Program-made: the position numbers and the translations under genes
Notes under the pieces: model-generated
Database searches by the model: none
Told to the model about the DNA's origin: nothing
What the model saw: the letters and a program-made list of their open reading frames with translations, nothing else
Source: Bacillota bacterium
GTDB taxonomy: Bacteria; Bacillota; Clostridia; Peptostreptococcales; Anaerovoracaceae
NCBI GenBank assembly: GCA_016284485.1
Contig: JAEEOX010000111.1
Location: 1 to 9,595, forward strand
DNA length: 9,595 bases
Reading direction: 5' to 3'
In this document: in pieces, positions 1 through 6,970 of the stretch
How positions within the stretch are numbered: position 1 is the stretch's first letter
Layout of the letters: every line of letters begins with the position of its first letter

Positions 1-2
1 TT

Positions 3-167
3 GCGCTTCTGTTCGACGACATTCTCATGATGATCAACTTCAGCCTCAGCTCCCAGTATTACATTGAGAGAATGAAGCAGTATCTTGGCAGAGATCCTGA
101 GGACGATGAACTCAAGGAACAGGTCATACGCTTCATAAAGGGAGCCTTCGGTATCAAGGAGTCGTAA
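3..167 (+). CDS. C-terminal end of an upstream protein, possibly a TetR/AcrR-family transcriptional regulator (partial)
   Basis: This frame is open from the window edge and gives 54 residues before TAA at 165-167. The other two forward frames are stopped within the first 66 bases. The visible part looks helical: a hydrophobic stretch (ALLFDDILMMINFSLSS), then charged residues (YYIERMKQYLGRDPEDDELK), then a final helix ending FIKGAFGIKES. This resembles the last helices of the ligand-binding domain of TetR-type repressors, which often end in a short amphipathic helix. The DNA-binding domain, which would be decisive, lies outside the window, so the family call is tentative. The stop shares one base with the ATG of the sugar kinase. 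A local regulator co-transcribed with the catabolic genes it controls would suit the context, but that is inference. Confidence 0.45.
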   Translation, partial: ALLFDDILMMINFSLSSQYYIERMKQYLGRDPEDDELKEQVIRFIKGAFGIKES

Positions 168-1774
168 TGATGTACTTTTTGTCTTATGATATCGGGACCA
201 CAGGTGTAAAGACCTGTCTTTTCAGATGGGATCAGGGCATCACCATGGTCTACGGCAGCTCCTACGGATACGGACTGTACACTCTGCCCGGCGGCGGGGC
301 TGAGCAGGATCCGGAGGAGTGGTGGAATGCCATGAAGGAGAGCACTGCAGATCTTCTGGAACATACACGTATCGATCCGAAAGAGATCGCCGGGATCTCC
401 TTCTGCTCACAGATGCAGGGACTGGTATTGGTGGACTGCGAAGGCAACGCCTTAAGACCTGCCATGAGTTATATGGATCAGAGAGCTGTCGAGCAGATCA
501 ATAAAGGCATGAGGACAGGACTAAAAGTGGAAGGGATGAACGCCCTGAAACTTCTGAAGTCTTTGTCTCTTACCGGCGCTGTCTCCGGAAGCGTCAAGGA
601 TCCGCAGTGGAAATATCTCTGGGTAAAGGACAATGAGCCTGAGGTCTACAGCCGAATATACAAGTGGCTGGACGTAAAGGAATATCTAATAATGAGGATG
701 ACAGGCCGTGCGGTAATGACCAGGGACAGTGCTTTTGCAACCATGCTCTACTGCACAAAGGACGGTAAAGAAGGCTGGAGTTCTGAACTCTGCAGCACCT
801 TTGGAATCTACGAAGATCATCTTCCGGAGATAATAGACAGTACTGATCAGGTGGGGCCTCTTCGCCCTGAACAGGCTGAAGAACTGGGCCTGGCTCCCGG
901 AACGCCGGTGTTCGGCGGAGGCGGCGACGCCTCGCTGATCGGAGTGGGAACGGGAGCGGCCGGTCCCGGTAAGACCCACATGTATGCCGGAACTTCCGGC
1001 TGGGTAGGCACGGTCTGCGACAGGCAGATCGTGGACACGTCTTCCATGATCGCAGCCATCGTGGGAGCCTCAAGACATAACTACATGTACTTCGCAGAGA
1101 TGGAGACGGCCGGCAAATGTCTGGAATGGGTGAAGGATCACCTGGCTCTGGATGAGATAGGCATCTATCTGGAAAAGAAGGATGTCTGCTCTGAAGATCC
1201 CGGGGACCGGGAGAAAGTCTATTCAAGTCTCTACGACTATCTGTCCGAGGTCATCCTGAGTGCTCCCCCGGGAGCGGGCGGAGTCATATTCACTCCATGG
1301 CTTCACGGAAACCGCTGTCCCTTCGAGGATCCTGATTCCAAGGGAATATTCTTCGGTATCACTCTGGATACCGGAAAGACTGAAATGCTCAGAGCGGTGA
1401 CTGAAGGGATATGCTACCATCTCAGATGGATGCTGGAGTGTCAGGAAAAGAAGATCAAAACATCCGAAACCATCAGATTCTGCGGAGGCGGTGCGCTGTC
1501 GGATGCCACATGCAGCATACTGGCCGACATAACCGGAAGAAGGGTGGAGGTCTGTGACCAGCCTCAAAATGTGGGATCTCTGGGTGCGGCAATGCTCTGC
1601 GCCGTGGGACTGGGTCTCATAGATTCCGTGGAGGATGCCGATGCCATGATCCCTGCCGTCAGGACCTTCGAACCGGATCCGTCGGTCAGGAGGATATATG
1701 ACAGGAACTTTGAAGTTTTCAAGCAGCTTTACAGATCCAACAGGAAGAATTTTGCCTTGATGGGAGAGAAATGA
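167..1774 (+). CDS. FGGY-family carbohydrate kinase, xylulokinase-like
   Basis: An ATP-dependent sugar kinase of the FGGY/ASKHA fold, probably cytosolic, that phosphorylates a sugar or ketose. It has 535 residues, somewhat longer than E. coli XylB (about 480). The N-terminal phosphate-binding motif DIGTTGVKTCLF lies at 8-19. A xylulokinase-like SQMQG stands at 81-85, where XylB has QMHG, followed by D104 and R106 of the substrate pocket. GGGGDASLIGVG at 250-261 carries the likely catalytic base D254. The C-terminal ATPase half has YAGTSGW (273-279), FCGGGALSD (438-446) and NVGSLGAA (468-475). AAGGAG at 156-161 is 5 bases from this ATG and 8 from a second ATG at 170, so the protein may start one residue later. 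The stop overlaps the alcohol dehydrogenase start as ATGA. With that neighbour, a polyol-to-ketose-to-ketose-phosphate route is plausible. The substrate is unknown, and the Gln for His in the QMHG position argues against naming it xylB. Confidence 0.9.
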   Translation: MMYFLSYDIGTTGVKTCLFRWDQGITMVYGSSYGYGLYTLPGGGAEQDPEEWWNAMKESTADLLEHTRIDPKEIAGISFCSQMQGLVLVDCEGNALRPAMSYMDQRAVEQINKGMRTGLKVEGMNALKLLKSLSLTGAVSGSVKDPQWKYLWVKDNEPEVYSRIYKWLDVKEYLIMRMTGRAVMTRDSAFATMLYCTKDGKEGWSSELCSTFGIYEDHLPEIIDSTDQVGPLRPEQAEELGLAPGTPVFGGGGDASLIGVGTGAAGPGKTHMYAGTSGWVGTVCDRQIVDTSSMIAAIVGASRHNYMYFAEMETAGKCLEWVKDHLALDEIGIYLEKKDVCSEDPGDREKVYSSLYDYLSEVILSAPPGAGGVIFTPWLHGNRCPFEDPDSKGIFFGITLDTGKTEMLRAVTEGICYHLRWMLECQEKKIKTSETIRFCGGGALSDATCSILADITGRRVEVCDQPQNVGSLGAAMLCAVGLGLIDSVEDADAMIPAVRTFEPDPSVRRIYDRNFEVFKQLYRSNRKNFALMGEK

Positions 1775-2988
1775 ACAGAAAGAACAACAGGGGCATGAAG
1801 CTACTTCATGCCGGGATGGGCCTGGGAATGAAGGCCATAAATATCCCCCGTCCGGTGCTCTTCGAAGGGCCCGGCTCATCTGCAAGATTAAGCGAGATAC
1901 TGGAGAAGGAGGGCAGGACGAGACCCCTGCTGGTCACCAGCCCCGGAACAGTCAAATGGGAGTATTTTCAGAAAATAATGGAAAGCCTTCTTCAGAACAA
2001 GCTTGAGCCTGTGGTGTTTTCCTCGGTGGGAAGCGACCCCACCACCGGGATCGTGAAGGAGATCGTCGGAAGATACAGGGACGAGGAGTGCGACTGCATG
2101 GTGGCCATAGGCGGAGGATCTCCCATGGATGCCATGAAGGGCGCAGCAGCACTGACTGCCCGGCCCGGTAAGGATCTCGGCAGCATGCAGGGACTTCTCA
2201 AAGTGGGTAAGAAGACACCGCTGATGATAGCGGTGCCAACCACTGCAGGAACAGGCTCTGAGTGCACCATCGCGGCCGTTATCACTGATGAGACCAGGGA
2301 TTATAAATACGCGATCAGCGACTTGTCACTTTGCCCGAAATATGCCATACTTGACGGGAGCCTTACGGTGAGCCTGCCTGCAGGTATCACTGCCATGACA
2401 GGCATGGATGCTCTGACCCACGCTGTGGAGGCATATCTCAACACCCCTTATCACAAGGGGGACACCAGAGAGCTCTGCGAGTCCGCCGTGTCAAAGATCT
2501 TCAGGTATCTGGAAAAGGCCTGCAGAGAGCCGGACGACATAGGCGTGAGGCAGAACATGCTGAAGGCATCTTTTGAGGCAGGTGAAGCCTTTACGGTGGC
2601 TTGCGTAGGCAACGTCCACGCCATCGGCCACGGCATCGGCGGCATATACCACAAACCTCACGGGCTCTGCATGGCTGTGCTTGTTCCCATAGTCCTTCTG
2701 GATTACGGTCAGGCCGCCTATAAGAATCTTGCGAAACTTGCAATCAGATCCGGCGTTCTCGAAAACGACGGATCAGGCGAGAGAACGATGGCCCTGAGAT
2801 TCATCGATAAGATCAGGGATCTGAACAACTCTGTAGGAATTGAGCCATATTTTGATGATCTGGACAGAAACGATTTCGACGAGATCGCAAAGCGTGCGGT
2901 GAAGGAGGCGGTGCCTCTCTATCCGACGCCGGTCACATACAGTGAAGATGATGTTAAGAGGGTACTCACCCTTGCAATGGGAGAATGA
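1771..2988 (+). CDS. Iron-containing alcohol dehydrogenase (group III)
   Basis: A 405-residue NAD(P)-dependent, metal-dependent alcohol dehydrogenase that interconverts an alcohol or polyol and an aldehyde or ketone. The nucleotide-binding half carries GGGSPMD (114-120) and PTTAGTGSE (156-164). The metal site is complete by comparison with FucO: D213 and H217 in GMDALTHAVEAY, H283 in NVHAIGH and H297 in KPHG. H287 matches the extra conserved His near the active site. The position that is the NAD-selecting Asp39 in FucO is Ser57 here (LLVTSPGT), which could relax selectivity or favour NADP(H). ATG 1771 overlaps the kinase stop as ATGA, with GGGAG 4 bases upstream. The next Met (1795) has no well-spaced ribosome binding site, so 1771 is kept. 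The catalytic family is secure. The substrate is not, and the FGGY kinase beside it suggests a polyol. Confidence 0.92.
   Translation: MNRKNNRGMKLLHAGMGLGMKAINIPRPVLFEGPGSSARLSEILEKEGRTRPLLVTSPGTVKWEYFQKIMESLLQNKLEPVVFSSVGSDPTTGIVKEIVGRYRDEECDCMVAIGGGSPMDAMKGAAALTARPGKDLGSMQGLLKVGKKTPLMIAVPTTAGTGSECTIAAVITDETRDYKYAISDLSLCPKYAILDGSLTVSLPAGITAMTGMDALTHAVEAYLNTPYHKGDTRELCESAVSKIFRYLEKACREPDDIGVRQNMLKASFEAGEAFTVACVGNVHAIGHGIGGIYHKPHGLCMAVLVPIVLLDYGQAAYKNLAKLAIRSGVLENDGSGERTMALRFIDKIRDLNNSVGIEPYFDDLDRNDFDEIAKRAVKEAVPLYPTPVTYSEDDVKRVLTLAMGE
2979..2983 (+). promoter_or_regulatory. Ribosome binding site that decides the gtrA-like start
   Basis: GGGAG lies inside the last codons of the alcohol dehydrogenase. 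It is one base from ATG 2985, which is too close, and seven bases from ATG 2991. The second ATG is therefore the better start. Confidence 0.6.
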
Positions 2989-2990
2989 TC

Positions 2991-3425
2991 ATGAGCGATT
3001 TAAACAAGAAAAAAGAAGCCGTAAGGGCAATAAAATTCGCCCTGTTTTCAGCATCGGCGGGAATAATTGAACTTTCAGTCGCTTCCTTGCTTGACTGGCT
3101 GACGGATTGGAAATACTGGCCGTGCTATCTCATAGCTCTGATCTGCTCCGTTATCTGGAACTTCACTCTGAACAGGCAGTTCACATTCCAGTCTGCCAAC
3201 AACGTTCCGATCGCCATGGCGAAGGTACTTCTGTTCTACGCGGTGTTCACGCCTACATCCACGTATTTTGTAAAGTTCCTGACAGAGAACCTGGGCTGGC
3301 CGGGTGTTCTGGCCACAGGTCTGAACATGGCCTGCAACCTCATTCTGGAGTTCCTCTACGACCGTTTCTTCGTCTTCAGAGACAGCATCGACACAAACGA
3401 GAGGGCACAAAAGAAGAAAAATTGA
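2991..3425 (+). CDS. GtrA-like small polytopic membrane protein
   Basis: A 144-residue membrane protein of the GtrA/DPMS family (PF04138). Members typically have four transmembrane helices and assist transfer of lipid-linked sugars across the membrane or anchor glycosyltransferases, but many have no proven role. Hydrophobic segments lie at about 13-34, 43-60, 77-97 and 105-124. Two related half-repeats end in the family's aromatic signatures, WNFTLNRQFTF (56-66) and FLYDRFFVF (121-129). The C-terminus is a short charged tail ending KKKN. The start at 2991 was chosen on ribosome-binding-site spacing; the ATG at 2985, which overlaps the dehydrogenase stop, would add only two residues. It is the last gene of its operon, with a terminator 26 bases downstream. 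No glycosyltransferase is next to it in this window, so its role beside a kinase and a dehydrogenase is unclear. Confidence 0.87.
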   Translation: MSDLNKKKEAVRAIKFALFSASAGIIELSVASLLDWLTDWKYWPCYLIALICSVIWNFTLNRQFTFQSANNVPIAMAKVLLFYAVFTPTSTYFVKFLTENLGWPGVLATGLNMACNLILEFLYDRFFVFRDSIDTNERAQKKKN

Positions 3426-3450
3426 AATAAAGATACAAAGATGGTATAAT
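3422..3450 (+). promoter_or_regulatory. Strong sigma-A-type promoter with extended -10, driving the ligase/E2-like/ylqF/rnhB operon
   Basis: The -35 box TTGAAA (3422-3427, 5 of 6 consensus) and a perfect -10 box TATAAT (3445-3450) are separated by exactly 17 bases. A TG at 3442-3443 forms an extended -10 (TGGTATAAT). The -35 overlaps the final codons and stop of the gtrA-like gene. The predicted start site is about 3456-3459, roughly 40 bases before the ligase ATG. Confidence 0.85.
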
Positions 3451-3484
3451 AAAGCATCGTTTCATGACGGTGCTTTTATTTTTT
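3451..3484 (+). terminator. Intrinsic terminator ending the kinase/ADH/gtrA operon
   Basis: A 9-bp stem pairs AAAGCATCG (3451-3459) with CGGTGCTTT (3468-3476) through one T-G wobble and an 8-base loop. It is followed by TATTTTTT (3477-3484). It lies 26 bases after the gtrA-like stop. Its left arm begins immediately after the -10 box of the next promoter. Transcripts from that promoter should start inside the left arm and would not form the full hairpin. Confidence 0.75.
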
Positions 3485-3488
3485 GGAG
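3485..3488 (+). promoter_or_regulatory. Ribosome binding site of the acyl-CoA-ligase-like gene
   Basis: GGAG lies nine bases before ATG 3498. This supports that ATG over the in-frame TTG at 3483, which overlaps the site itself and would add five residues. Confidence 0.7.
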
Positions 3489-3497
3489 TTTTTGAGT

Positions 3498-5177
3498 ATG
3501 TCAGAAGTCGTTAAACATATCGATTATCCCGAGGCGACCATGTATCAGCTGGTGGAGAGGATATCACGCCAGTACCCCGATGACGTCTGCCTTGATTTTT
3601 TCGGCAAAGGGACCACGTACAGCCAGTTCGTGGACAGGATCGGAAGAGTCTCCCGGGCTTTCACAAAACACGGAATCAGGGAAGGCGACTGCGTCACCCT
3701 GTGCATGCCCAACTGCCCCCAGGCTCTGGACTGCTTCTACGGTCTGGACCGCATAGGGGTCACGGCATCCATGATCCATCCGCAGTCTTCCCAGGAGGAG
3801 ATATCCATCTATCTGAACAAGACAGGGAGCAAGATGATCCTTGTCCCCGACATGTTTTGCGAAAAGGTGGAGAAGGCTCTTGAGAAAGTCGATCACAGAT
3901 GTGAGATACTGGTCACCAGGATCCAGGAGGAACTTCCTGCCCACCTCAAGGTACTTTACCTTCTGAAGGTAGGTCACAAATATCTTAAGTTCCCCAGAGG
4001 AGACAATGAACTTTCCTGGAGAGAGTTCCTGAAGGAGGGAGAGGGCACTGAGATACCCGAAGTACCCTACGATCCGGACAGGACCTCAGTAATATTGTTT
4101 TCCGGCGGGACCACCGGCAAGCCCAAGGGAATATGTCTTACAGACTTCAACATCAATTCCTGCGCCCTTGAGGCCAGGGAGGCCATCGAGGTTGAGTTTA
4201 AACGCGGCCTTAAGATGCTTAGTTGCATGCCCATATTCCATGGATTCGGGCTGGCTCTTAACATCCACATCGTGCTGATCCACGGCGCATGCTGCCTGCT
4301 GATGCCCAACTTCAACATCAAGTCCTATTCGGAGATGGTCCTTAAGAAACATCCCAGTTTCATCGTGGGAGTACCTGCCATATTCGATGCATTCCTCAAG
4401 ATACCCAATCTTGAGCACGAGGATCTCAGCTTCCTTGAGGGCATGTTCTGCGGCGGGGATTCCCTCACCATAGAGCAAAAAAAGAAGATCGACAGATTCC
4501 TTAAGGATCACAACGCTCACATCATGGTGAGGGAAGGCTACGGACTTACAGAATGCGTCACAGCCAGCTGCCTCACTCCCAAGGACACTTATAAGGAGGG
4601 AAGCATCGGCCTGCCGTTCCCGGACATGACGTATGCGATCGTAAAGCCCGGGACAGATGATGTTTTGCCCTGTGGTGAGGAAGGAGAGATCATCCTGAGA
4701 GGACCTTCTGTCATGAAGGGGTATCTGGATGACCCTGAGGAGACTGCGCAGACCCTCAGAGTCCTGGATGACGGCAACACCTGGCTTTATACCGGAGATC
4801 TGGGAATGATGGATGAGGAAGGATATGTTTACTTCCGCCAGAGGATCAAGCGCATGATCGTCACCAACGGATATAACGTTTATCCGGGGAATATAGAAAA
4901 CGCTCTGGATGCCTGCCCCGAGGTGGATTACAGCTGCATCATCGGCGTGAAGGACGACAGGAAAGGTCAGAGAGTCAGAGCATACGTGGTGCTCAACAAG
5001 GGGTACGAGCCTACGGATAAGACCAGATCGTCCATTATGGATCAGCTTAAACTGAGAGTCTCGGCTTACGCTCTTCCGAAGGAAATATTATTCAGAGACG
5101 AGCTTCCCAGAACGCTCGTAGGGAAAGTAGCTTACAGACTTCTTGAAGAAGAAGCAGAGGAGGAGAAAAATGGCTGA
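3498..5177 (+). CDS. Class I adenylate-forming enzyme, acyl-CoA ligase-like (AMP-dependent synthetase)
   Basis: A 559-residue ANL-superfamily enzyme (PF00501 plus a C-terminal AMP-binding domain). It is expected to activate a carboxylic acid with ATP to an acyl-adenylate and pass it to CoA or another thiol. The A3 phosphate-binding loop SGGTTGKPKG is at 202-211. MPIFHGFGLA (244-253) matches the usual FHG segment. YGLTE (348-352) and TGDL (432-435) are the adenylate and ribose motifs. RQRIKRMI (447-454) is the hinge, GYNVYP (458-463) follows, and K543 in TLVGKVAYR is the likely catalytic lysine, so all key elements are present. The start is ATG 3498, set by GGAG at 3485-3488. The stop overlaps the E2-like gene by 8 bases. 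The acid cannot be read from sequence; fatty, aromatic or amino acids are all possible. The adjacent acyltransferase-fold protein suggests that the acyl product is passed on. Confidence 0.9.
   Translation: MSEVVKHIDYPEATMYQLVERISRQYPDDVCLDFFGKGTTYSQFVDRIGRVSRAFTKHGIREGDCVTLCMPNCPQALDCFYGLDRIGVTASMIHPQSSQEEISIYLNKTGSKMILVPDMFCEKVEKALEKVDHRCEILVTRIQEELPAHLKVLYLLKVGHKYLKFPRGDNELSWREFLKEGEGTEIPEVPYDPDRTSVILFSGGTTGKPKGICLTDFNINSCALEAREAIEVEFKRGLKMLSCMPIFHGFGLALNIHIVLIHGACCLLMPNFNIKSYSEMVLKKHPSFIVGVPAIFDAFLKIPNLEHEDLSFLEGMFCGGDSLTIEQKKKIDRFLKDHNAHIMVREGYGLTECVTASCLTPKDTYKEGSIGLPFPDMTYAIVKPGTDDVLPCGEEGEIILRGPSVMKGYLDDPEETAQTLRVLDDGNTWLYTGDLGMMDEEGYVYFRQRIKRMIVTNGYNVYPGNIENALDACPEVDYSCIIGVKDDRKGQRVRAYVVLNKGYEPTDKTRSSIMDQLKLRVSAYALPKEILFRDELPRTLVGKVAYRLLEEEAEEEKNG
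5159..5165 (+). promoter_or_regulatory. Ribosome binding site of the E2-like acyltransferase, inside the ligase gene
   Basis: GGAGGAG is 4 bases (full motif) before ATG 5170, and its first GGAG is 7 bases away. It sets the start at 5170, not the in-frame ATG at 5143, which lies upstream of this site. Confidence 0.75.
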
Positions 5178-6060
5178 AAGATCTGCAAGAAAGTGGGGAG
5201 ACAGAAGGGACGGCAGATACATCAAAGTGCCGGGCCTGCAGACCATAATGGGTTATCTGTTTCCAAAGAGGACCGATTCTGAGGTTTATCTCAGCGATAA
5301 ACTGGATGCAACGGAACTTTTGAAATATCTTGACAAGATCAACGCTGAACATCCTGAATACAAGACCAACATATTTCACTGTGTGCTCACATGCGTTGCA
5401 AGGATCATCAGGGAAAGACCCAAACTGAACAGATTCATCCAGGGTTACCGCACTTATGAAAGAGACGAGATCAGCCTGAGCTTCGTGGCGAAGAGAAGAT
5501 TCGCGGACGGAGCCGAGGAATCGCTGATGGTCCTGGTACCAAAGGATGATGACAATCTGGAATCCATCAGCCGCAAGGTGGTGGGAGACGTAGAGGAAAT
5601 GAGAAAGAGCGAGAAGGCCACCGGCGGTATAGACGAGCTTCTGGACAAGTTCGCCGCTATCCCAAGACCCATCCTGATGATAGTCATCAGGATCATAAGG
5701 ATCCTTGACTTCTGGGGTATCAATCCCAAGGCGCTAACCGAGGGAGACCCCAACTATACCACAGTACTTCTCAGCAACCTGGGAAGTATCCGCTGCCCTC
5801 ACGTTTATCATCATCTCAACAATTACGGCACCAACAGCATCATGATCACGGTGGGGACCCTTCACAAGGAAGAACTCCTTATGGAAGACGGCACCAAACA
5901 GATCAGAGACGTCATAGATTTCGGAGCCATCCTGGACGAGAGGATAGGGGACGGATTCTACTTCGCCAAGAGCCTCAGGCTCTTAAGACATGTTTTCGAG
6001 AACCCTGAACTGCTGGAGCTTGAGATGGGAACTCACAGCGGATTCGATTACGACAACTGA
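5170..6060 (+). CDS. Stand-alone 2-oxo acid dehydrogenase E2-like acyltransferase domain protein (CAT fold), active-site His replaced
   Basis: A 296-residue protein resembling only the catalytic domain of dihydrolipoamide acyltransferases (PF00198, chloramphenicol-acetyltransferase fold). It has no lipoyl or subunit-binding domain. Support comes from LNRFIQGYRTYERDE (86-100), typical of E2 and CAT, from LLSNLGSI (200-207) with the conserved Ser202, and from the C-terminal DERIGDG (256-262) followed by helix FAKSLRLLRHVFENPE. The usual motif there is DHRxxDG: Asp261 is kept, but the catalytic His is Glu257. H211, H214 and H215 (CPHVYHH) are other possible functional residues. A hydrophobic stretch at 165-183 could be a membrane-facing or core helix. 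It overlaps the ligase gene by 8 bases, so it may use that acyl-CoA, or it may be a non-catalytic scaffold. I recall similar clostridial stand-alone E2 proteins but know of no proven function. Confidence 0.8.
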   Translation: MAERSARKWGDRRDGRYIKVPGLQTIMGYLFPKRTDSEVYLSDKLDATELLKYLDKINAEHPEYKTNIFHCVLTCVARIIRERPKLNRFIQGYRTYERDEISLSFVAKRRFADGAEESLMVLVPKDDDNLESISRKVVGDVEEMRKSEKATGGIDELLDKFAAIPRPILMIVIRIIRILDFWGINPKALTEGDPNYTTVLLSNLGSIRCPHVYHHLNNYGTNSIMITVGTLHKEELLMEDGTKQIRDVIDFGAILDERIGDGFYFAKSLRLLRHVFENPELLELEMGTHSGFDYDN

Positions 6061-6067
6061 AGGAACA

Positions 6068-6970
6068 ATGGCAGAAAACATCAACAACATCAACTGGTAC
6101 CCCGGTCACATGAAAAAGACCAGGGAATTGATACAACAGAATCTGAAACTGGTGGACCTGGTCATCGAAATGCTGGACGCCAGGATACCCGTATCATCCA
6201 GGAATCCGGTGATCAACGATATCACCGGCAACAAGAGGCGTGTGATCGTTCTTAACAAAAGCGATCTGGCCGATGAAGAGTCCACAAAAAACTGGATCAG
6301 ATACTTCAGGGAAGAAGGCCATGAAGCCCTCCGGCTCAACTGCAACAAGGGACTGGGTTTCAAGGAACTCTATGCCGCCCTTGAGAAGATCCAGGATGAA
6401 GTGAACGCTGACAGGGCCCTTAAGAAACCTCTGCGCATGATGGTGGTAGGAGTGCCCAACGTGGGTAAATCCTCCTTCATCAACCGCCTTACGGGACGCA
6501 AGTCCGCTAAGACCGGGGACAAGCCCGGGGTCACAAGAGGCAAGCAGTGGCTCTCCGTGGAGAACGGCATGCAGCTTCTGGACACACCGGGAATACTGTG
6601 GCCCAAGTTCGATGATCCGAAGACGGGACTTTACCTGGCGTTCTGCGGTTCCATAAGGGACGAGATCCTGGATACGGACAGTCTGGGGCTGGAACTCATA
6701 AGAGTGCTTTCTAAAGAGTATCCCGGACTCATTACATCCAGATACAAGCTGGAGGATCTTTTCACGGCAGGAGACTACTGCGACTCCATGGGAAGAGAGG
6801 CTGAAGACGAAAAGGAAGCAGCTCTTGCCAATATGGAGGCCATCGCCATGAAGCGCGGCTTCATCCTTCCCGGAAAGAGAATAGACTATACCAGAACTGC
6901 TGATACCGTCCTGGATGAGTTCAGGGCAGGGACCATAGGAAGGATAACTCTTGAAAAGGTGGAGTTATGA
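6068..6970 (+). CDS. ylqF: Ribosome biogenesis GTPase YlqF/RbgA
   Basis: A circularly permuted GTPase that acts late in 50S ribosomal subunit assembly. It has 300 residues, against about 282 in Bacillus subtilis. The N-terminus NWYPGHMKKTRE (9-20) is the family hallmark. The permuted order is visible: G4 NKSD (63-66), then G1 GVPNVGKSS (128-136), KTGDKPGVT with the G2 Thr (148-156) and G3 DTPGILWPKF (172-181). The C-terminal RNA-binding helical domain ends GRITLEKVEL. ATG 6068 follows AAGGA at 6060-6064. The in-frame ATG at 5990 lies deep inside the previous gene and adds residues unlike the family. The gap from the E2-like gene is 7 bases, and the rnhB start overlaps the stop as ATGA. The ylqF-rnhB pairing is common in Bacillota. 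Confidence 0.96.
   Translation: MAENINNINWYPGHMKKTRELIQQNLKLVDLVIEMLDARIPVSSRNPVINDITGNKRRVIVLNKSDLADEESTKNWIRYFREEGHEALRLNCNKGLGFKELYAALEKIQDEVNADRALKKPLRMMVVGVPNVGKSSFINRLTGRKSAKTGDKPGVTRGKQWLSVENGMQLLDTPGILWPKFDDPKTGLYLAFCGSIRDEILDTDSLGLELIRVLSKEYPGLITSRYKLEDLFTAGDYCDSMGREAEDEKEAALANMEAIAMKRGFILPGKRIDYTRTADTVLDEFRAGTIGRITLEKVEL

Noticed and set aside
594..1226. 210-codon open frame on the minus strand inside the kinase gene
   Set aside because: Its translation is rich in Arg, Pro and Ser with no recognisable motif. It lies wholly opposite a well-supported FGGY kinase, so it is a codon-bias shadow.
1223..1885. 220-codon minus-strand open frame across the kinase/dehydrogenase junction
   Set aside because: No family resemblance and no plausible promoter or ribosome binding site. 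Both plus-strand genes under it have complete motifs.
3483..3497. Upstream TTG start for the acyl-CoA-ligase-like gene
   Set aside because: The TTG overlaps the ribosome binding site and terminator T-tract. ATG 3498 is correctly spaced from GGAG.
5990..6067. Longer N-terminus for YlqF from ATG 5990
   Set aside because: It would overlap the E2-like gene by 71 bases and add 26 residues not seen before the family's NWYPGHM start.
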